A stretch of 64,000 nucleotides of DNA from Chitinophaga japonensis (GCF_007830125.1 NZ_VLLG01000002.1:382985-446984); one strand, 5' to 3'. Numbered from the stretch's first letter, positions 16,327 to 26,374 are shown. The notes: a model not told the origin generated them from the sequence alone. Translations and numbers: made by a program.

Positions 16327-16467
16327 CACAAAATAAAGTTTTTTAAACATTTTTTACGCTTTCCGGGAAGCCTCCCTTTCCCGGTGGCATCTTCCCCTTC
16401 CTGGTATCCGCAAGCCCGCCCAGAAAAGGACCGAACAGATTATGCCCGCTTTCTGCGCGTAAAATTT

Positions 16468-16475
16468 TATATTTG
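16468..16475 (+). promoter_or_regulatory. Bacteroidota -7 promoter element (TATATTTG) for the DeoR regulator
   Basis: TATATTTG matches TAnnTTTG exactly, 38 nt before the ATG at 16514. A TTTC stretch 14 nt further upstream is a poor -33 candidate. The regulator thus probably has its own promoter facing away from susC. Confidence 0.55.
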
Positions 16476-16513
16476 ATGAAAGATATTTTAACATAAATAA
16501 GAACATTGTCCTC

Positions 16514-17278
16514 ATGAATATTACAGACCGGCACCAGTTCATCTTACAGCAATTGCAGGAAAACGGGAAAGTGGACATCCAGGAGCTGAGCGACGCCCTG
16601 CAGGTATCCGGGGTAACCATCCGCAAGGACCTCAAACTGCTGGAAGAGAAGAAACTGCTGTACCGCACCAAGGGCGGCGGCTCTACCCAGAACCCGTACA
16701 CCATTGAAAAACCCATCAATGAAAAAGAGTTCATCAAAACAGAGGAGAAAAAGAAGATCGCCAAAGCGGCCGTGGACCTGATCGGGATGAACGACTCCAT
16801 TATCCTCGGCTCCGGCACCACCGTATTTGAGCTTACGCACCTCATTCACCCGGCCAAGCACCTCACCGTGATCACCCCGGCGCTAAAAGTAGCGCTGGAG
16901 CTGTGCAACCGCCCATTTGTGGATGTGCTGCAGATAGGCGGGCTCATACATCCCAGCTCCTCCTCCGCCGCCGGCTCCTTTGCGGAACGGCTGCTGGACG
17001 ACATTTCCTGCGGGATGATGTTTGTAGGCGTGGACGGCATTGATCCTGAATTCGGCCTGTCCATCACCAACCTGGCGGAGGCCAGCCTCATCATGAAAAT
17101 GATCCACCTGGCGCAAACCGTGGTGGTAATGGCGGACAGCTCCAAATTTGACCGCCGGGGCATCGGCCGCATCTGCAGCCTGGAGCAGGTGGATTACATT
17201 ATTACAGACAGGCTGGTATCGCCGGATACGGTCAGGATGGTAACGGAACGGGGCGTAAAAGTGATCATCGCGGAATAG
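16514..17278 (+). CDS. DeoR-family transcriptional regulator (sugar-phosphate responsive type)
   Basis: The 254-residue protein has an N-terminal DeoR helix-turn-helix at about 1-57 (LSDALQVSGVTIRKDLKLLEE) and a C-terminal DeoRC effector domain with the typical ILGSGTTVFELTHLI and MADSSKFDRRGIGRI blocks, where a phosphorylated sugar would bind. Regulators of this family usually repress sugar or polyol catabolism until a phosphorylated intermediate appears, which the two FGGY kinases could supply. It is transcribed away from the operon across a shared 405-nt region. Confidence 0.93.
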   Translation: MNITDRHQFILQQLQENGKVDIQELSDALQVSGVTIRKDLKLLEEKKLLYRTKGGGSTQNPYTIEKPINEKEFIKTEEKKKIAKAAVDLIGMNDSIILGSGTTVFELTHLIHPAKHLTVITPALKVALELCNRPFVDVLQIGGLIHPSSSSAAGSFAERLLDDISCGMMFVGVDGIDPEFGLSITNLAEASLIMKMIHLAQTVVVMADSSKFDRRGIGRICSLEQVDYIITDRLVSPDTVRMVTERGVKVIIAE

Positions 17279-17373
17279 CGGTCCATGTTAAGTATTGCGG
17301 AAAAAGTCAACCCGGATGAGCATAACTTGGGAATTATTCCTAAGTTCGTCCCCGGACCGACAGCGATCTTAAA

Positions 17374-18495
17374 ATGGACCTGATAGCGATAACGAACAGA
17401 CAGCAAGCCCGGAATTTCATCGACCTGCCCAAACAGTTATATAAAAACGATCCGAACTGGATCTGCCCGCTTGATAGTGATGTGGAAGCCGTGTTTGACC
17501 CATCCCGGAATACTTTCTTCTCCCACGGGGTATGTACCCGCTGGCTGCTACGGGATGACAAAGGCCAACTTGCAGGAAGGATAGCCGCATTTATTAACTA
17601 TGAGAAGGCCGGTAAAAACCCGCAACCCACGGGTGGGGTAGGCTTCTTTGAATGCGTCAACGACCCGCAGGCGGCGCATTTGCTGTTTGATACCGCCAAA
17701 GCCTGGCTGCAGGAAAAAGGCATGCAGGCCATGGACGGGCCCGTGAACTTTGGCGAGAACGACAAGTTCTGGGGACTGCTGATAGACGGCTTTAAACCGC
17801 CCAGCCTGGGCATGAACTACAACCCGCCCTACTATGCCGCCCTGTTTGAATCCTATGGCTTCCGTAAACTATATGACCAGTTCACCAATTTCCTGGATGC
17901 TACGGTGCCCCTGCCGGAGCGCTTTACCCGGATTGCCGACCGGGTGCTGAAAAACCCGGGCTATACTTTCCGCCATTTCAACATAAAACAGTTCGACCAA
18001 TTTGCAGCAGATTTCCGGGAGATCTATAATGACGCCTGGAGCGATTTTGAGAATTTTACGCCTATTGAGACCAGCACCATCCGGGAATCTTTCCGGCAGA
18101 TGAAAGCCATCATGGATGAAAAGATCATCTGGTTTGCCTACCATGATGACGAGCCGATTGCCGTGGTGCTGTGCCTGCCGGACGCCAACCAGTTGCTGAA
18201 GCATGTAAACGGCCAACTGAACCTATGGGGAAAACTGAAGTTCCTCTGGTACTCCAAAACCACTACCATAGACCGCCTGCGGATCATTGTAATGGGCTGC
18301 AAGAAAAAATTCCAGCACCACGGTATTGAATCCGCGCTGATCCGTTGCCTGCAGAACGAAGTACTGCCCCGTAACGTGATCAAGGGCGTGGAGCTGGCCT
18401 GGGTAGGCGATTTCAATGATAAAATGCTGGCATTGCACAAAGCTACCGGCGCACGGCAGGACAAGATACACCGGACCTACCGGTGTGTTTTTTAA
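17374..18495 (+). CDS. GNAT-like acyltransferase superfamily protein, substrate unknown
   Basis: The 373-residue protein begins MDLIAITNRQQARNFIDLP and carries a long conserved block (MDGPVNFGENDKFWGLLIDGF, MNYNPPYY). The C-terminal half reads like a GNAT fold (IWFAYHDDEPIAVVLCLPD, FQHHGIESALIRCL, VELAWVGDFNDKMLALHKATGA). I know similar proteins only as uncharacterised. Between the DeoR stop and this start lies a near-palindrome TTGGGAATTATTCCTAA at 17327-17343 that may be regulatory. It is probably a single-gene unit. Confidence 0.65.
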   Translation: MDLIAITNRQQARNFIDLPKQLYKNDPNWICPLDSDVEAVFDPSRNTFFSHGVCTRWLLRDDKGQLAGRIAAFINYEKAGKNPQPTGGVGFFECVNDPQAAHLLFDTAKAWLQEKGMQAMDGPVNFGENDKFWGLLIDGFKPPSLGMNYNPPYYAALFESYGFRKLYDQFTNFLDATVPLPERFTRIADRVLKNPGYTFRHFNIKQFDQFAADFREIYNDAWSDFENFTPIETSTIRESFRQMKAIMDEKIIWFAYHDDEPIAVVLCLPDANQLLKHVNGQLNLWGKLKFLWYSKTTTIDRLRIIVMGCKKKFQHHGIESALIRCLQNEVLPRNVIKGVELAWVGDFNDKMLALHKATGARQDKIHRTYRCVF

Positions 18496-18548
18496 TGCAT
18501 TACATCGTTTCCTCAAAAATATCTTCCGTTGTCCCGTTCTGCTTCAAC

Positions 18549-18575
18549 AGGCGAGGTTTTGGAACCTGCCGGGTC
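18549..18575. repeat. Degenerate CCTGCCGGG-type palindrome
   Basis: AGGCGAGGTT and AACCTGCCGG flank a short TTGG loop and pair imperfectly. The sequence looks like a decayed member of the family seen at 29042-29075 and 57504-57532 and lies just after the GNAT-like gene. Confidence 0.4.
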
Positions 18576-18626
18576 TGCGGAGCACACGTAATAATTATGT
18601 AATCTTGCAGTATAATCCCTCGAATT

Positions 18627-19037
18627 ATGATAGAGGCAACCGACGTGCGCATTGGCAATATGGTATGGTATTACGATTATAATATGATCGAAACCGAATT
18701 CCGGGTGGAAGGGATACTGGACGGCTATATCTACAATTCCGGCCTGCCTAAAAGCAGGTTGCCGCTGGAAAAGGTGCATCCCATTGTCCTGGAAGCGGAT
18801 CATTTGCTGCAGTTCGGTTTCCTGCCCGGCGAAAAGGAATATGGCGAGGATATCCATACCTATTCCTATAAGTACAACCACCGCAGCAGCATTTATATAA
18901 AGGATATGTCCGGCAGCTTTCAGCCGCTGACAGAGGCGCCCGGCGGACTGGCGCCCTACGGGCGGCCCATCCTGCACCTGCACCAGTTGCAAAACCTGTT
19001 CTATGACCTGACGCGGGAAGATATTTTTATTGGGTAA
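18627..19037 (+). CDS. Uncharacterised 136-residue protein
   Basis: I do not recognise a function. The N-terminus MIEATDVRIGNMVWYYD resembles small Bacteroidota proteins with a 'RIGNxV' opening, and the rest is rich in aromatic residues with no signal peptide or membrane segment. It ends 26 nt before the aldo/keto reductase, so the two may share a transcript. Upstream, TAATCTTG (18599-18606) differs from the Bacteroidota -7 consensus at one base. Confidence 0.75.
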   Translation: MIEATDVRIGNMVWYYDYNMIETEFRVEGILDGYIYNSGLPKSRLPLEKVHPIVLEADHLLQFGFLPGEKEYGEDIHTYSYKYNHRSSIYIKDMSGSFQPLTEAPGGLAPYGRPILHLHQLQNLFYDLTREDIFIG

Positions 19038-19063
19038 ATTGTGCAACCAAAAAAACGAAACGT

Positions 19064-20035
19064 ATGCAATACAGAACATTTGGAAGAACCGGGTGGAACA
19101 TCAGCGAGGTAGGGTACGGCATGTGGGGCATGGCGGGCTGGACCGGCTCCGAGGAAAAGGAAGTGAACGCCGCACTGGACCGCGCCATTGAGCTGGGCTG
19201 TAATTTCTTTGACACCGCCTGGGCTTATGCCGACGGGCTGAGCGAAGAGATACTGAACAAAACACTGAAACGGCATCCCGGCAAAAAGCTGTACGTAGCC
19301 ACCAAGATCCCGCCCAAAAACAGGAAATGGCCTTCCAAACCGCATTTTGCATTGCAGGATGTATTCCCGGCGGATTACATTATCGAATACACGGAAAAGA
19401 GCCTGAAAAACCTGGGCGTGGAAAGCATTGACCTGCAGCAATTCCATGTATGGGAAGATAACTGGGCGCAACTGGAAGAATGGAAAACAGCCACTACCAA
19501 ATTAACGCAGCAGGGCAAGGTAAAAGCCTGGGGCCTGAGCGTGAACCGCTGGGAGCCGGACAACTGCCTGGAAACGATCCGGACCGGTCTCATAGACGCG
19601 GTGCAGGTGATCTACAACATCTTTGACCAGGCGCCGGAAGACCGTCTCTTTCCCCTGTGCCGTGAAAAAAATATAGGCGTGATCGCAAGGGTGCCGTTTG
19701 ATGAAGGCACGCTCACCGGCACCTTCACGAAGGAAACCACTTTTCCCAAGGGCGACTGGCGGGCCAGCTATTTTGTGCCGGAAAACCTGCACTCCAGCGT
19801 GGAGCATGCGGATGCGCTGAAACCCCTTATTCCCGCGGACATGACCATGGCGGAAATGGCCCTGCGCTTTATTCTCTGCAACCGGGATATTTCCACCACC
19901 ATTCCCGGCATGCGGAAAATAAAGAACGTGGAAGCCAACATGGCCTGCAGCGATGGCAACGGCCTGCCGGCGGACCTGCTGCAGCAGCTCAGGCAGCATC
20001 GCTGGGACCGCGAGCCTACGGAATGGTCCCAATGA
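19064..20035 (+). CDS. Aldo/keto reductase
   Basis: The 323-residue protein shows the AKR order: RTFGRTGWNISEVGYGMWGMAG, catalytic Asp/Tyr in FFDTAWAYADGLSEEIL, the VATKIPPKN lysine, QFHVWED (the usual histidine region) and the NADPH-site helix near IPGMRKIKNVEANM. It would reduce an aldehyde or ketone with NADPH in the cytoplasm. It is not clearly linked to the polyol operon, which is on the other strand beyond the DeoR gene. Confidence 0.9.
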   Translation: MQYRTFGRTGWNISEVGYGMWGMAGWTGSEEKEVNAALDRAIELGCNFFDTAWAYADGLSEEILNKTLKRHPGKKLYVATKIPPKNRKWPSKPHFALQDVFPADYIIEYTEKSLKNLGVESIDLQQFHVWEDNWAQLEEWKTATTKLTQQGKVKAWGLSVNRWEPDNCLETIRTGLIDAVQVIYNIFDQAPEDRLFPLCREKNIGVIARVPFDEGTLTGTFTKETTFPKGDWRASYFVPENLHSSVEHADALKPLIPADMTMAEMALRFILCNRDISTTIPGMRKIKNVEANMACSDGNGLPADLLQQLRQHRWDREPTEWSQ

Positions 20036-20041
20036 TATCCC

Positions 20042-20305
20042 TCAGGAACGCCTGTTGTATTTTTTGCCGGCGCCCCTGCCGGGTAAAAAATACAGCAGGC
20101 TACAACAAACCAGGAATAAAATAAAGGAAGCTACCAGCGCCGGTATGGCGATGCCTTTGTTATGCTCCAGCGCATTATTCAGGCCGCTGTATAACAGCCA
20201 TATTTGTATGCTGACCAGCAGCAACTGCACCACGATAATGGCCAGTGTAAGCGTGCTGTTCTTATTGGGATGCGCCTGTTCCTGCGCGTTCCTGAAAGTG
20301 CTCAT
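20042..20305 (-). CDS. Small two-helix membrane protein at the end of the nitrate reductase operon
   Basis: The 87-residue protein has two membrane segments (about 20-43 and 51-73) and a basic tail (GKKYNRRS). It has no motif I can name. The stop of the Rieske gene is only 12 nt upstream, so it is part of that operon and may be an assembly or anchoring subunit. Such tiny membrane subunits are easily missed in annotation. Confidence 0.8.
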   Translation of the reverse strand: MSTFRNAQEQAHPNKNSTLTLAIIVVQLLLVSIQIWLLYSGLNNALEHNKGIAIPALVASFILFLVCCSLLYFLPGRGAGKKYNRRS

Positions 20306-20317
20306 GACGTAAGAGAT

Positions 20318-20830
20318 TTAACCGGCTTTTGTGCCCGGCCCCATTACAAAAACATCATTTCCTTCCTCCACCACCTGTAAGGCGGGCAAAGGCCGGGGCG
20401 GCGGCCCCTGGATCACTTCGCCGGTGGCGGCATCAAACCAGCCGTTATGGCAGGGGCATTCAATTTTGCCGGTACCTGTTTTATAGAATACCGCACAGGA
20501 AAGGTGCGTGCATTTCTGCTCATATGCTTTGAAGGTGCCATCTTCCAGGTGCAGCAGGATGTAGGGCACGCTGCTGCCCGGCAGCTGGAAGCTGCGCGTG
20601 CCGCCTGCCGGCAATTCATCTTTGCCACACACCCGGTACCGGCCTGCGGGCACGCCCGTACGGGGCCAGTAGGCTTTTGCCACTACGTAGGCGCTGCCGG
20701 TGACCATGGCGGCAGAGATCAGGCACAGCATGCGGGAAAACTCCCGCCGGGTCACCAGCCGGGCCTGGTCCTGGCGGTAAGGAAAATCGCGTTGCCAGTC
20801 CGGCATCATTTGTTCCTGGTCGGTTGCCAT
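20318..20830 (-). CDS. Rieske [2Fe-2S] protein with Tat-type anchor
   Basis: The 170-residue protein has a twin-arginine start (TRREFSRM, R28-R29) before a membrane helix (about 35-53), then a Rieske domain. The cluster ligands are C107/H109 (CTH) and C125/H128 (CPCH), with C112 and C127 placed for the disulfide seen in bc1-type, high-potential Rieske proteins. It should sit on the periplasmic face. Its presence in a nitrate reductase operon is unusual and suggests that quinol oxidation occurs on the outer side of the membrane. Confidence 0.9.
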   Translation of the reverse strand: MATDQEQMMPDWQRDFPYRQDQARLVTRREFSRMLCLISAAMVTGSAYVVAKAYWPRTGVPAGRYRVCGKDELPAGGTRSFQLPGSSVPYILLHLEDGTFKAYEQKCTHLSCAVFYKTGTGKIECPCHNGWFDAATGEVIQGPPPRPLPALQVVEEGNDVFVMGPGTKAG

Positions 20831-20845
20831 ATACCCAACTTTTAA

Positions 20846-21421
20846 TTATTCGTATACCCGCAGCACGGTGGCATCTGCGGGCATCATTACATTCACTTTG
20901 GTGGTCACTTCCTCCCTGCCGAACAGGAAATGATTGACCGGGCTGCTTTGCGGCCGCATCCGGCGCATTTCCTCGCGGGTGCCGTAGTACAGCGCGCCGC
21001 TGGGACATACGGTAGCGCACATTGGCTTCTTGCCTGCGCTGGTGCGGTCGTAGCAAAGGTTGCATTTCATCATCAGGTCATACTGCTCCTGCTTGAAAGG
21101 CACGCCAAAGGGGCAGGCCATCACGCAGTTGGAACAGCCGATGCAGCGCGCCGTGTTGGCCGTATGCACCACGCCAAATTCATCCTTGCTGATGGCGTCT
21201 GCCGGGCATACCCTGGCGCATACCGGGTCTTCACAGTGCATGCACACCTGCACGGTGGTCTGGATCGTATGCGCACGGTCCACGTAATTCACATGGATCA
21301 TGGACTCATGCCCGTTGGTCTCACACTCTGCGCAGGCCACCACGCAGGCCTGGCAGCCGATGCAGCGCTGCATGTCAATAAAGAATTCCATGTCCGTTTT
21401 GTAGTAATTGGCTGTTTCCAT
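20846..21421 (-). CDS. Four-cluster [4Fe-4S] electron-transfer subunit (DmsB/NrfC-like)
   Basis: The 191-residue protein carries four cysteine groups: [11 protein letters not shown] (about 20-30), [14 protein letters not shown] (60-73), [12 protein letters not shown] (93-104) and [21 protein letters not shown] (120-140). This is the pattern of subunit B in DMSO-reductase-family complexes. It has no export signal and so would work in the cytoplasm, passing electrons from the membrane part to the molybdoenzyme. It starts 27 nt after the molybdoenzyme stop. Confidence 0.93.
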   Translation of the reverse strand: METANYYKTDMEFFIDMQRCIGCQACVVACAECETNGHESMIHVNYVDRAHTIQTTVQVCMHCEDPVCARVCPADAISKDEFGVVHTANTARCIGCSNCVMACPFGVPFKQEQYDLMMKCNLCYDRTSAGKKPMCATVCPSGALYYGTREEMRRMRPQSSPVNHFLFGREEVTTKVNVMMPADATVLRVYE

Positions 21422-21448
21422 ATGCTACTGGTATGAATGGTGAACGAT

Positions 21449-23662
21449 TCAGATGCTGTTATAAGCCGCTGCCGGCCCGGCAGGCGCTATCCGGCCGGAA
21501 GGCTCCAGGCGGCAGGCGCATACCTTGAACTCCGGTATTTTGGATACCGGGTCCAGGGTGCCGGGTGTAAGCTGGTTGGCGGATTTTTTGCCCGGCCAGT
21601 GATAGGGGATGAACACCGTATCCTTGCGGATAGTTTCCACGATGTTGGCCGGGAACTCCGCGTCCCCTCTCCGCGTGGAGACCTTTACAATTTCCCTTTG
21701 GCGAATGCCGTATTTTGCCGCCAGTTGCGGATGTATTTCCAGCAGGGGCTCCGGGTACTGATCCACCAGCTTGCCGATGCGCCGGGTTTGCGTACCGCTG
21801 AGGTACTGGGACACCACCCTGCCGGTGGTGAGCACCACGGGATACGCATCGTCCGTTACCTCTCCCGGCTCGCGGTAAGGCACCGGGTTGAAATGCGCTT
21901 TCCCGTCGGGCGTAGCAAACTTGCGGTCCTCCCAGAGGCGCGGCGTACCGGGGTGCTCCAGTGAAGGACAGGGCCAGAAAACGCCCATCTGCTTTTCGAT
22001 CTTTTCGTAGGTAATGCCGTAATAGTCTGCCGTACCGCCTTTGGATGCTATGCGCAGCTCGTTGAAAATATCCTCGCTGGACCGGAAGCTGAATTTATCC
22101 TTTGCGCCCAGGCGGGCGGCCAGCTCCAGGATAATGGCCGTATCCGTGCGCGCATCGCCGGGCGGCGTAACGGCCTGCCGGATGCGGGTAACGCGGCCTT
22201 CCGCAGTGGTTACCGTGCCCTCCTCCTCTTCATGCAGGGAGCCTGCCAGTACAATATCCGCATAGCGCGCCGTTTCATTCAGGAAAAAATCGATGGCTAC
22301 ATAGAACTCCAGCTTTTCCAGGGCCTCCCTTACATAGTTGCTGTTGGGCAGGGATACCAGGGGGTTAAAGCAGATGGACAATAATCCTTTTACTTCCCCG
22401 CGGTGGATAGCTTCGATCAGCTCATACGCCGTATAGCCCTGGCCGGGCAGCTCCGCTTCCTCAATGCCCCATACGCCGGCAATGTATTGACGGTGCGCCG
22501 GGTTATTGATGTCGCGGTTGCCGGGCAACTGGTCGCATTTATGGCCATGCTCACGGCCGCCCTGCCCGTTGCCCTGGCCGGTAATGGTGGCATAGCCGCA
22601 ATAAGGCTTGCCGATACGGCCGCTGGCCAGCACCAGGTTAATGCAGGCCAGCACATTGTCCACCCCTTTGGAATGGTGCTCAATGCCGCGGGCGTGCAGC
22701 AGGAAGCTGGTATTGGCCTGGCCCCACCATTGCGCAGCCTGGCTGATCTTTTCCCGGTCGATGCCCGTCACCGCTTCGGCCCATTCCAGCGTGTAATCTT
22801 TTACAGCTTCCACGGCGGCATCAAAGCCGCTGGTATGCTCCCGGATAAAATCGTGGTCTACCAGGTTATTGTCCACGATGTATTTCAGCATGGCTCCATA
22901 GAGTGCAGAGTCGGTACCGGGGCGGATATCCAGGTGCAGGTCTGCCGTGCGGGCCAGCGGTATCAGCCGCGGGTCTACCACGATCAGCTTTGCGCCCAGG
23001 TCGCGGGCCTGCCATACCCAGTAGGTAAGCGTGGGAAATGTTTCGCTTACATTGGCGCCGCATATCATGATCACTTCTGCGCCTTTGAGATCGGAATAAT
23101 TATTCGATCCGCGGTCCAGCCCGAATGCCTTTTTATTGCCGGCCCCCGCGCTTACCATGCAGAGGCGGCCGTTATAATCCAGGTTCTTTGTTTTGAGGGC
23201 CACCCTGGCAAACTTGCCCATCAGGTAAGATTTCTCGTTGGTGAGCGATACGCCGGAGAGCACGGCAAAAGCATCGTTGCCATACCGCTCCTGTATACTG
23301 CGGATAGCCGCTACCGTCCGGTCCAGGGCGCTGTCCCAGCCTAGCGGTGCAAAGCCTTTGCCTTCCACCCTTTGCAGGGGAGACAGGAGACGGTCCGGGT
23401 GATTGTTCTGCAAATAGCGCTGCACGCCTTTGGGGCAGAGCCGGCCTTCATTAAAAGGAAATTCCATCCAGGGTTCAAAGCCCACCACCTGGTTCTCTTT
23501 TACCAGCAGCTTGATGCCGCATTGCATACCGCAGAAGCAGCAATGCGTTTCCACCACTTTGTCTGGTTCATCCCTGCCGGCATAGCCTTCCCTGGGCGGG
23601 TAGTTCAAGTGCGGGCCAAATTCCGCGATAAGCGTTTGAGGGTCTACTGGTAGCTTTGACAT
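21449..23662 (-). CDS. Molybdopterin oxidoreductase, nitrate reductase type (NasA/NapA-like)
   Basis: The 737-residue protein has a [4Fe-4S] site ([10 protein letters not shown] at 41-50 plus C76 in GRLCPKG) and a probable molybdenum ligand C168 in [10 protein letters not shown]. It also has the nitrate-reductase-like run [13 protein letters not shown] and a C-terminal molybdopterin dinucleotide domain ([16 protein letters not shown]). There is no Tat signal, so it should be cytoplasmic. Nitrate reduction to nitrite is supported by the divergent NarK gene. No nitrite reductase is in the window. Confidence 0.88.
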   Translation of the reverse strand: MSKLPVDPQTLIAEFGPHLNYPPREGYAGRDEPDKVVETHCCFCGMQCGIKLLVKENQVVGFEPWMEFPFNEGRLCPKGVQRYLQNNHPDRLLSPLQRVEGKGFAPLGWDSALDRTVAAIRSIQERYGNDAFAVLSGVSLTNEKSYLMGKFARVALKTKNLDYNGRLCMVSAGAGNKKAFGLDRGSNNYSDLKGAEVIMICGANVSETFPTLTYWVWQARDLGAKLIVVDPRLIPLARTADLHLDIRPGTDSALYGAMLKYIVDNNLVDHDFIREHTSGFDAAVEAVKDYTLEWAEAVTGIDREKISQAAQWWGQANTSFLLHARGIEHHSKGVDNVLACINLVLASGRIGKPYCGYATITGQGNGQGGREHGHKCDQLPGNRDINNPAHRQYIAGVWGIEEAELPGQGYTAYELIEAIHRGEVKGLLSICFNPLVSLPNSNYVREALEKLEFYVAIDFFLNETARYADIVLAGSLHEEEEGTVTTAEGRVTRIRQAVTPPGDARTDTAIILELAARLGAKDKFSFRSSEDIFNELRIASKGGTADYYGITYEKIEKQMGVFWPCPSLEHPGTPRLWEDRKFATPDGKAHFNPVPYREPGEVTDDAYPVVLTTGRVVSQYLSGTQTRRIGKLVDQYPEPLLEIHPQLAAKYGIRQREIVKVSTRRGDAEFPANIVETIRKDTVFIPYHWPGKKSANQLTPGTLDPVSKIPEFKVCACRLEPSGRIAPAGPAAAYNSI

Positions 23663-23685
23663 ATTGTATCTGTGGAATGTAGCAA

Positions 23686-24753
23686 TTAACCAAAATAGCG
23701 GCCGCTTTCCTGCCTGGCTTTTAAATGCGCCTGCGCCAGCATGGACCGCTTGCCTTCCGGGCTGTAATCCAGGTGAGAGCGTTGCCCGTTTATCGTAAAA
23801 TCAATGCCCAGCTCATGTGTCAGGGCTTTCAGGTCATCCACATGCTGCTGCGAGGTAAATTCCTTACCGGTATGCGGACATACGGCCATGCCCTTCCGGT
23901 TCCCCTCCGTATGGTAGAGATATACGCCGATCTGCGCGGGGCGCTGGATAATATGAAAGAATTTCCCGAAGGGTATCCATACCAGGAACACGATCACGGT
24001 AACGGCATGGGTCACCGCCATGAACTCGTAGGTGGTGCCTCCCAGGAACGCATAATCGTAGGACAGGCCCAGGCCCGTAACGGCAATGGCTACCAGCAAT
24101 ACCAGCGGCAGCCAGTCGCCTTCAAAGCTCTGCGTGGCGATCAGCCCGCCATTGGTAAAACGGCGGTAGATGAACAGCCCCACGCCGATGATCACCAGCC
24201 AGGAGCTCCAGCTCAGCACATTGAACACCAGTGAGGCAATGATGGAGCCCAGCCGGAACTCGAACACCTTGAACCCGAACAGGTGCGCTTCATACAGCTT
24301 GCTTACGGCAGGGTCCATACTGGTGGCCGGGTTCATCGTGAAGTGTATCCATCCCAATGTGAGCGGGATGGTGACGGCAAAGGCCAGCATGCAGCCGGTA
24401 GCCAGCAGGAAATGGCCCCACCAGCGCCTGCCGCCACGGGGGCGGATAAAGTATTGAAAGCCGATATTGCGCACGGATTTACGCAGGAATAACCAGAGAT
24501 AAGGGAGGAAGCGCCCGCTGAACAGTATCTGCCAGGTACGTTTAAAATAGAGCCAGGTAGGCGGCCGCTGCAGCCATACCGCATAACGGTATACGATCCC
24601 GAAAGTGGCAAACACGGTTCCGAACAGGTAAGCTATTAAGGCGGCATCAAAATTCTGGAGATTACGGGAGCCGATAAACACGAGCGCTAACAGTAACAAG
24701 GTAGCCAGTGCAGCTATCCAGAACGCTTTTTTGTTAAGATGATAACTAAACAT
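23686..24753 (-). CDS. Cytochrome-b/NarI-like membrane subunit of the nitrate reductase complex
   Basis: The 355-residue protein has about six or seven membrane segments and a soluble C-terminal tail of roughly 70 residues. Histidines in [11 protein letters not shown] and in [21 protein letters not shown] lie within helices at a spacing typical of haem-b ligands in NarI-type subunits. It would oxidise menaquinol and feed the iron-sulfur subunits. It is the first gene of the five-gene operon running to 20042. Haem binding is inferred, and an alternative is a haem-free NrfD-like role. Confidence 0.75.
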   Translation of the reverse strand: MFSYHLNKKAFWIAALATLLLLALVFIGSRNLQNFDAALIAYLFGTVFATFGIVYRYAVWLQRPPTWLYFKRTWQILFSGRFLPYLWLFLRKSVRNIGFQYFIRPRGGRRWWGHFLLATGCMLAFAVTIPLTLGWIHFTMNPATSMDPAVSKLYEAHLFGFKVFEFRLGSIIASLVFNVLSWSSWLVIIGVGLFIYRRFTNGGLIATQSFEGDWLPLVLLVAIAVTGLGLSYDYAFLGGTTYEFMAVTHAVTVIVFLVWIPFGKFFHIIQRPAQIGVYLYHTEGNRKGMAVCPHTGKEFTSQQHVDDLKALTHELGIDFTINGQRSHLDYSPEGKRSMLAQAHLKARQESGRYFG

Positions 24754-24875
24754 ACGATACGCTTCTCTTGTTTATACTATCATTAAAATGCTTAACAACG
24801 CTATTTTCCTAATGTTTAAGTAATTTAATAAATAAAAAGCACATACCCATTTCATCACTCCAAAACTGCCATGTT

Positions 24876-26372
24876 ATGCAGCAACGTCCTTCCGGTATTG
24901 CTTATCGCATATTATTCTTCAACACGCTTGCTTTTACGGTTTGTTTTGCCGGCTGGGTGCTCAACGGGGTACTCGTGGCCTTCCTGATCGACAACGGTAT
25001 TGTAAACTGGAACCTGGTGCAGGCCGGCTGGCTGCTGGGCATACCGGTGCTCACCGGCTCCGTGATGCGCCTGCCGCTGGGCCTGCTGACGGACCGGATC
25101 GGCGGGCGCTGGGTATTCAGCGGGCTCATGCTGCTCTGCGCCATTCCCTTGTTCCTGCTGTCTACCACCACCCACTATACGCTGTTTCTTGTGCTGAGCT
25201 TTTTATTCGGCCTTTTAGGCGCCAGCTTTGCTGTAGGCGTCGGCTTTACCTCGCTGTGGTTCCCGCCGGAGTGGCAGGGCCGCGCGCTGGGCATCTTCGG
25301 CATGGGCAATGTAGGGTCGGCCATTACGACCATGGTGGCTCCTTCCCTGCTGATCCGCCTTACGGGCGATGGCACCAATCCCGAAGGCTGGAGAATGCTG
25401 CCGGTCATTTACGCCATGGCACTGGTGGTGATGGCGGTATTGTTTGCATTGTTCACCCGCAACAAGCGGCCCGCCAGCTCCGGCAAATCGCTGGCGCTGA
25501 TGCTAAGGCCGCTGAAGAGCGTCCGGGTATGGCGCTTCGGGCTGTACTATTTTCTTGTTTTCGGGTGCTTTGTTACTTTTTCCCAATGGCTGGTATCCTA
25601 TTTCCTGAATGTATACAATACCACGCTGGTAATGGCGGGCATGTTTGCCGCCTGTTTCAGCCTGCCGGCCGGCCTGTTCCGCGCCGTGGGCGGCTGGCTG
25701 TCCGACAGGTCCGGGGCGCGGCAGGTGATGTACTGGGTGCTGGGCAACTCCGTGATACTCACCTTCCTGCTGCTGATCCCGAGAATGGAAATATACTCCC
25801 CCGGCGCGGGGCTGATGGCCACGCAGGCCGGCACCGTTACGCAGGTAAGCGCAGACGCTATTACGGTGGATGATAAGACCTATCCCTTAAAAGCCCGGCA
25901 ACCGCGCCCCGCGCATACGGACCGGCAGCAGCTTATTTTCCCCACCAAAGAAAGCTGGCAGGAAGCGGCCGTACAAACCGGCGACGTGGTAAAGAAAAAA
26001 CAGATGCTGGCGCAGGGCGTTACCCGCATTTATTTTCAGGCCAACGTCTGGGTGTTCCTGGTATTGATCCTGCTCACCGGTATTTCCTGGGGCATTGGCA
26101 CGGCAGCGGTGTTCAAGCATATTCCCGTGTACTTCCCGCAGGAGGTAGGCATCGTTGGCGGCATGGTAGGCCTGATCGGTGGACTGGGCGGTTTTGTAGG
26201 CCCCATTCTTTTCGGCTACCTGCTGAACCTCAGCGGCCTGTGGACCAGCTCGTGGTTCTTTGTATGCCTGCTTTCCGCGCTTTGCCTGCTGTGGATGCAC
26301 CGCGTGATCACGCGCATGATGAAGCAGGGCGCGCCGCACCTGGCAGATAAATTTGAGCGGCCGGATCAGTGA
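24876..26372 (+). CDS. narK: NarK-type nitrate/nitrite transporter (MFS, NNP family) with a soluble insertion
   Basis: The 498-residue protein has the NNP signatures GASFAVGVGFTSLWFPP (115-131) and GGMVGLIGGLGGFVGPI (428-444), and substrate-site arginines in SVMRLPLG (R65) and GLFRAVGGWLSD (R269). Between helices, at about 313-386, it carries a soluble segment (GTVTQVSADAITVDDKTYPLK ... TGDVVKKKQMLAQGV) that looks like a lipoyl/biotinyl-type hammerhead. It is divergent from the nitrate reductase operon across 122 nt and should supply its nitrate or export nitrite. Confidence 0.9.
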   Translation: MQQRPSGIAYRILFFNTLAFTVCFAGWVLNGVLVAFLIDNGIVNWNLVQAGWLLGIPVLTGSVMRLPLGLLTDRIGGRWVFSGLMLLCAIPLFLLSTTTHYTLFLVLSFLFGLLGASFAVGVGFTSLWFPPEWQGRALGIFGMGNVGSAITTMVAPSLLIRLTGDGTNPEGWRMLPVIYAMALVVMAVLFALFTRNKRPASSGKSLALMLRPLKSVRVWRFGLYYFLVFGCFVTFSQWLVSYFLNVYNTTLVMAGMFAACFSLPAGLFRAVGGWLSDRSGARQVMYWVLGNSVILTFLLLIPRMEIYSPGAGLMATQAGTVTQVSADAITVDDKTYPLKARQPRPAHTDRQQLIFPTKESWQEAAVQTGDVVKKKQMLAQGVTRIYFQANVWVFLVLILLTGISWGIGTAAVFKHIPVYFPQEVGIVGGMVGLIGGLGGFVGPILFGYLLNLSGLWTSSWFFVCLLSALCLLWMHRVITRMMKQGAPHLADKFERPDQ

Positions 26373-26374
26373 GG

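Larger units (their letters stand above)
16109..16513. other. Divergent intergenic control region between susC and the DeoR regulator
   Basis: This 405-nt region is AT-rich towards the regulator side and holds no open frame of note. It contains two palindromes near susC (16168-16178 and 16209-16223), one copy of the GTTAAG-type motif (16310-16326) and a promoter match for the regulator (16468-16475). Each is listed separately. Confidence 0.7.
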
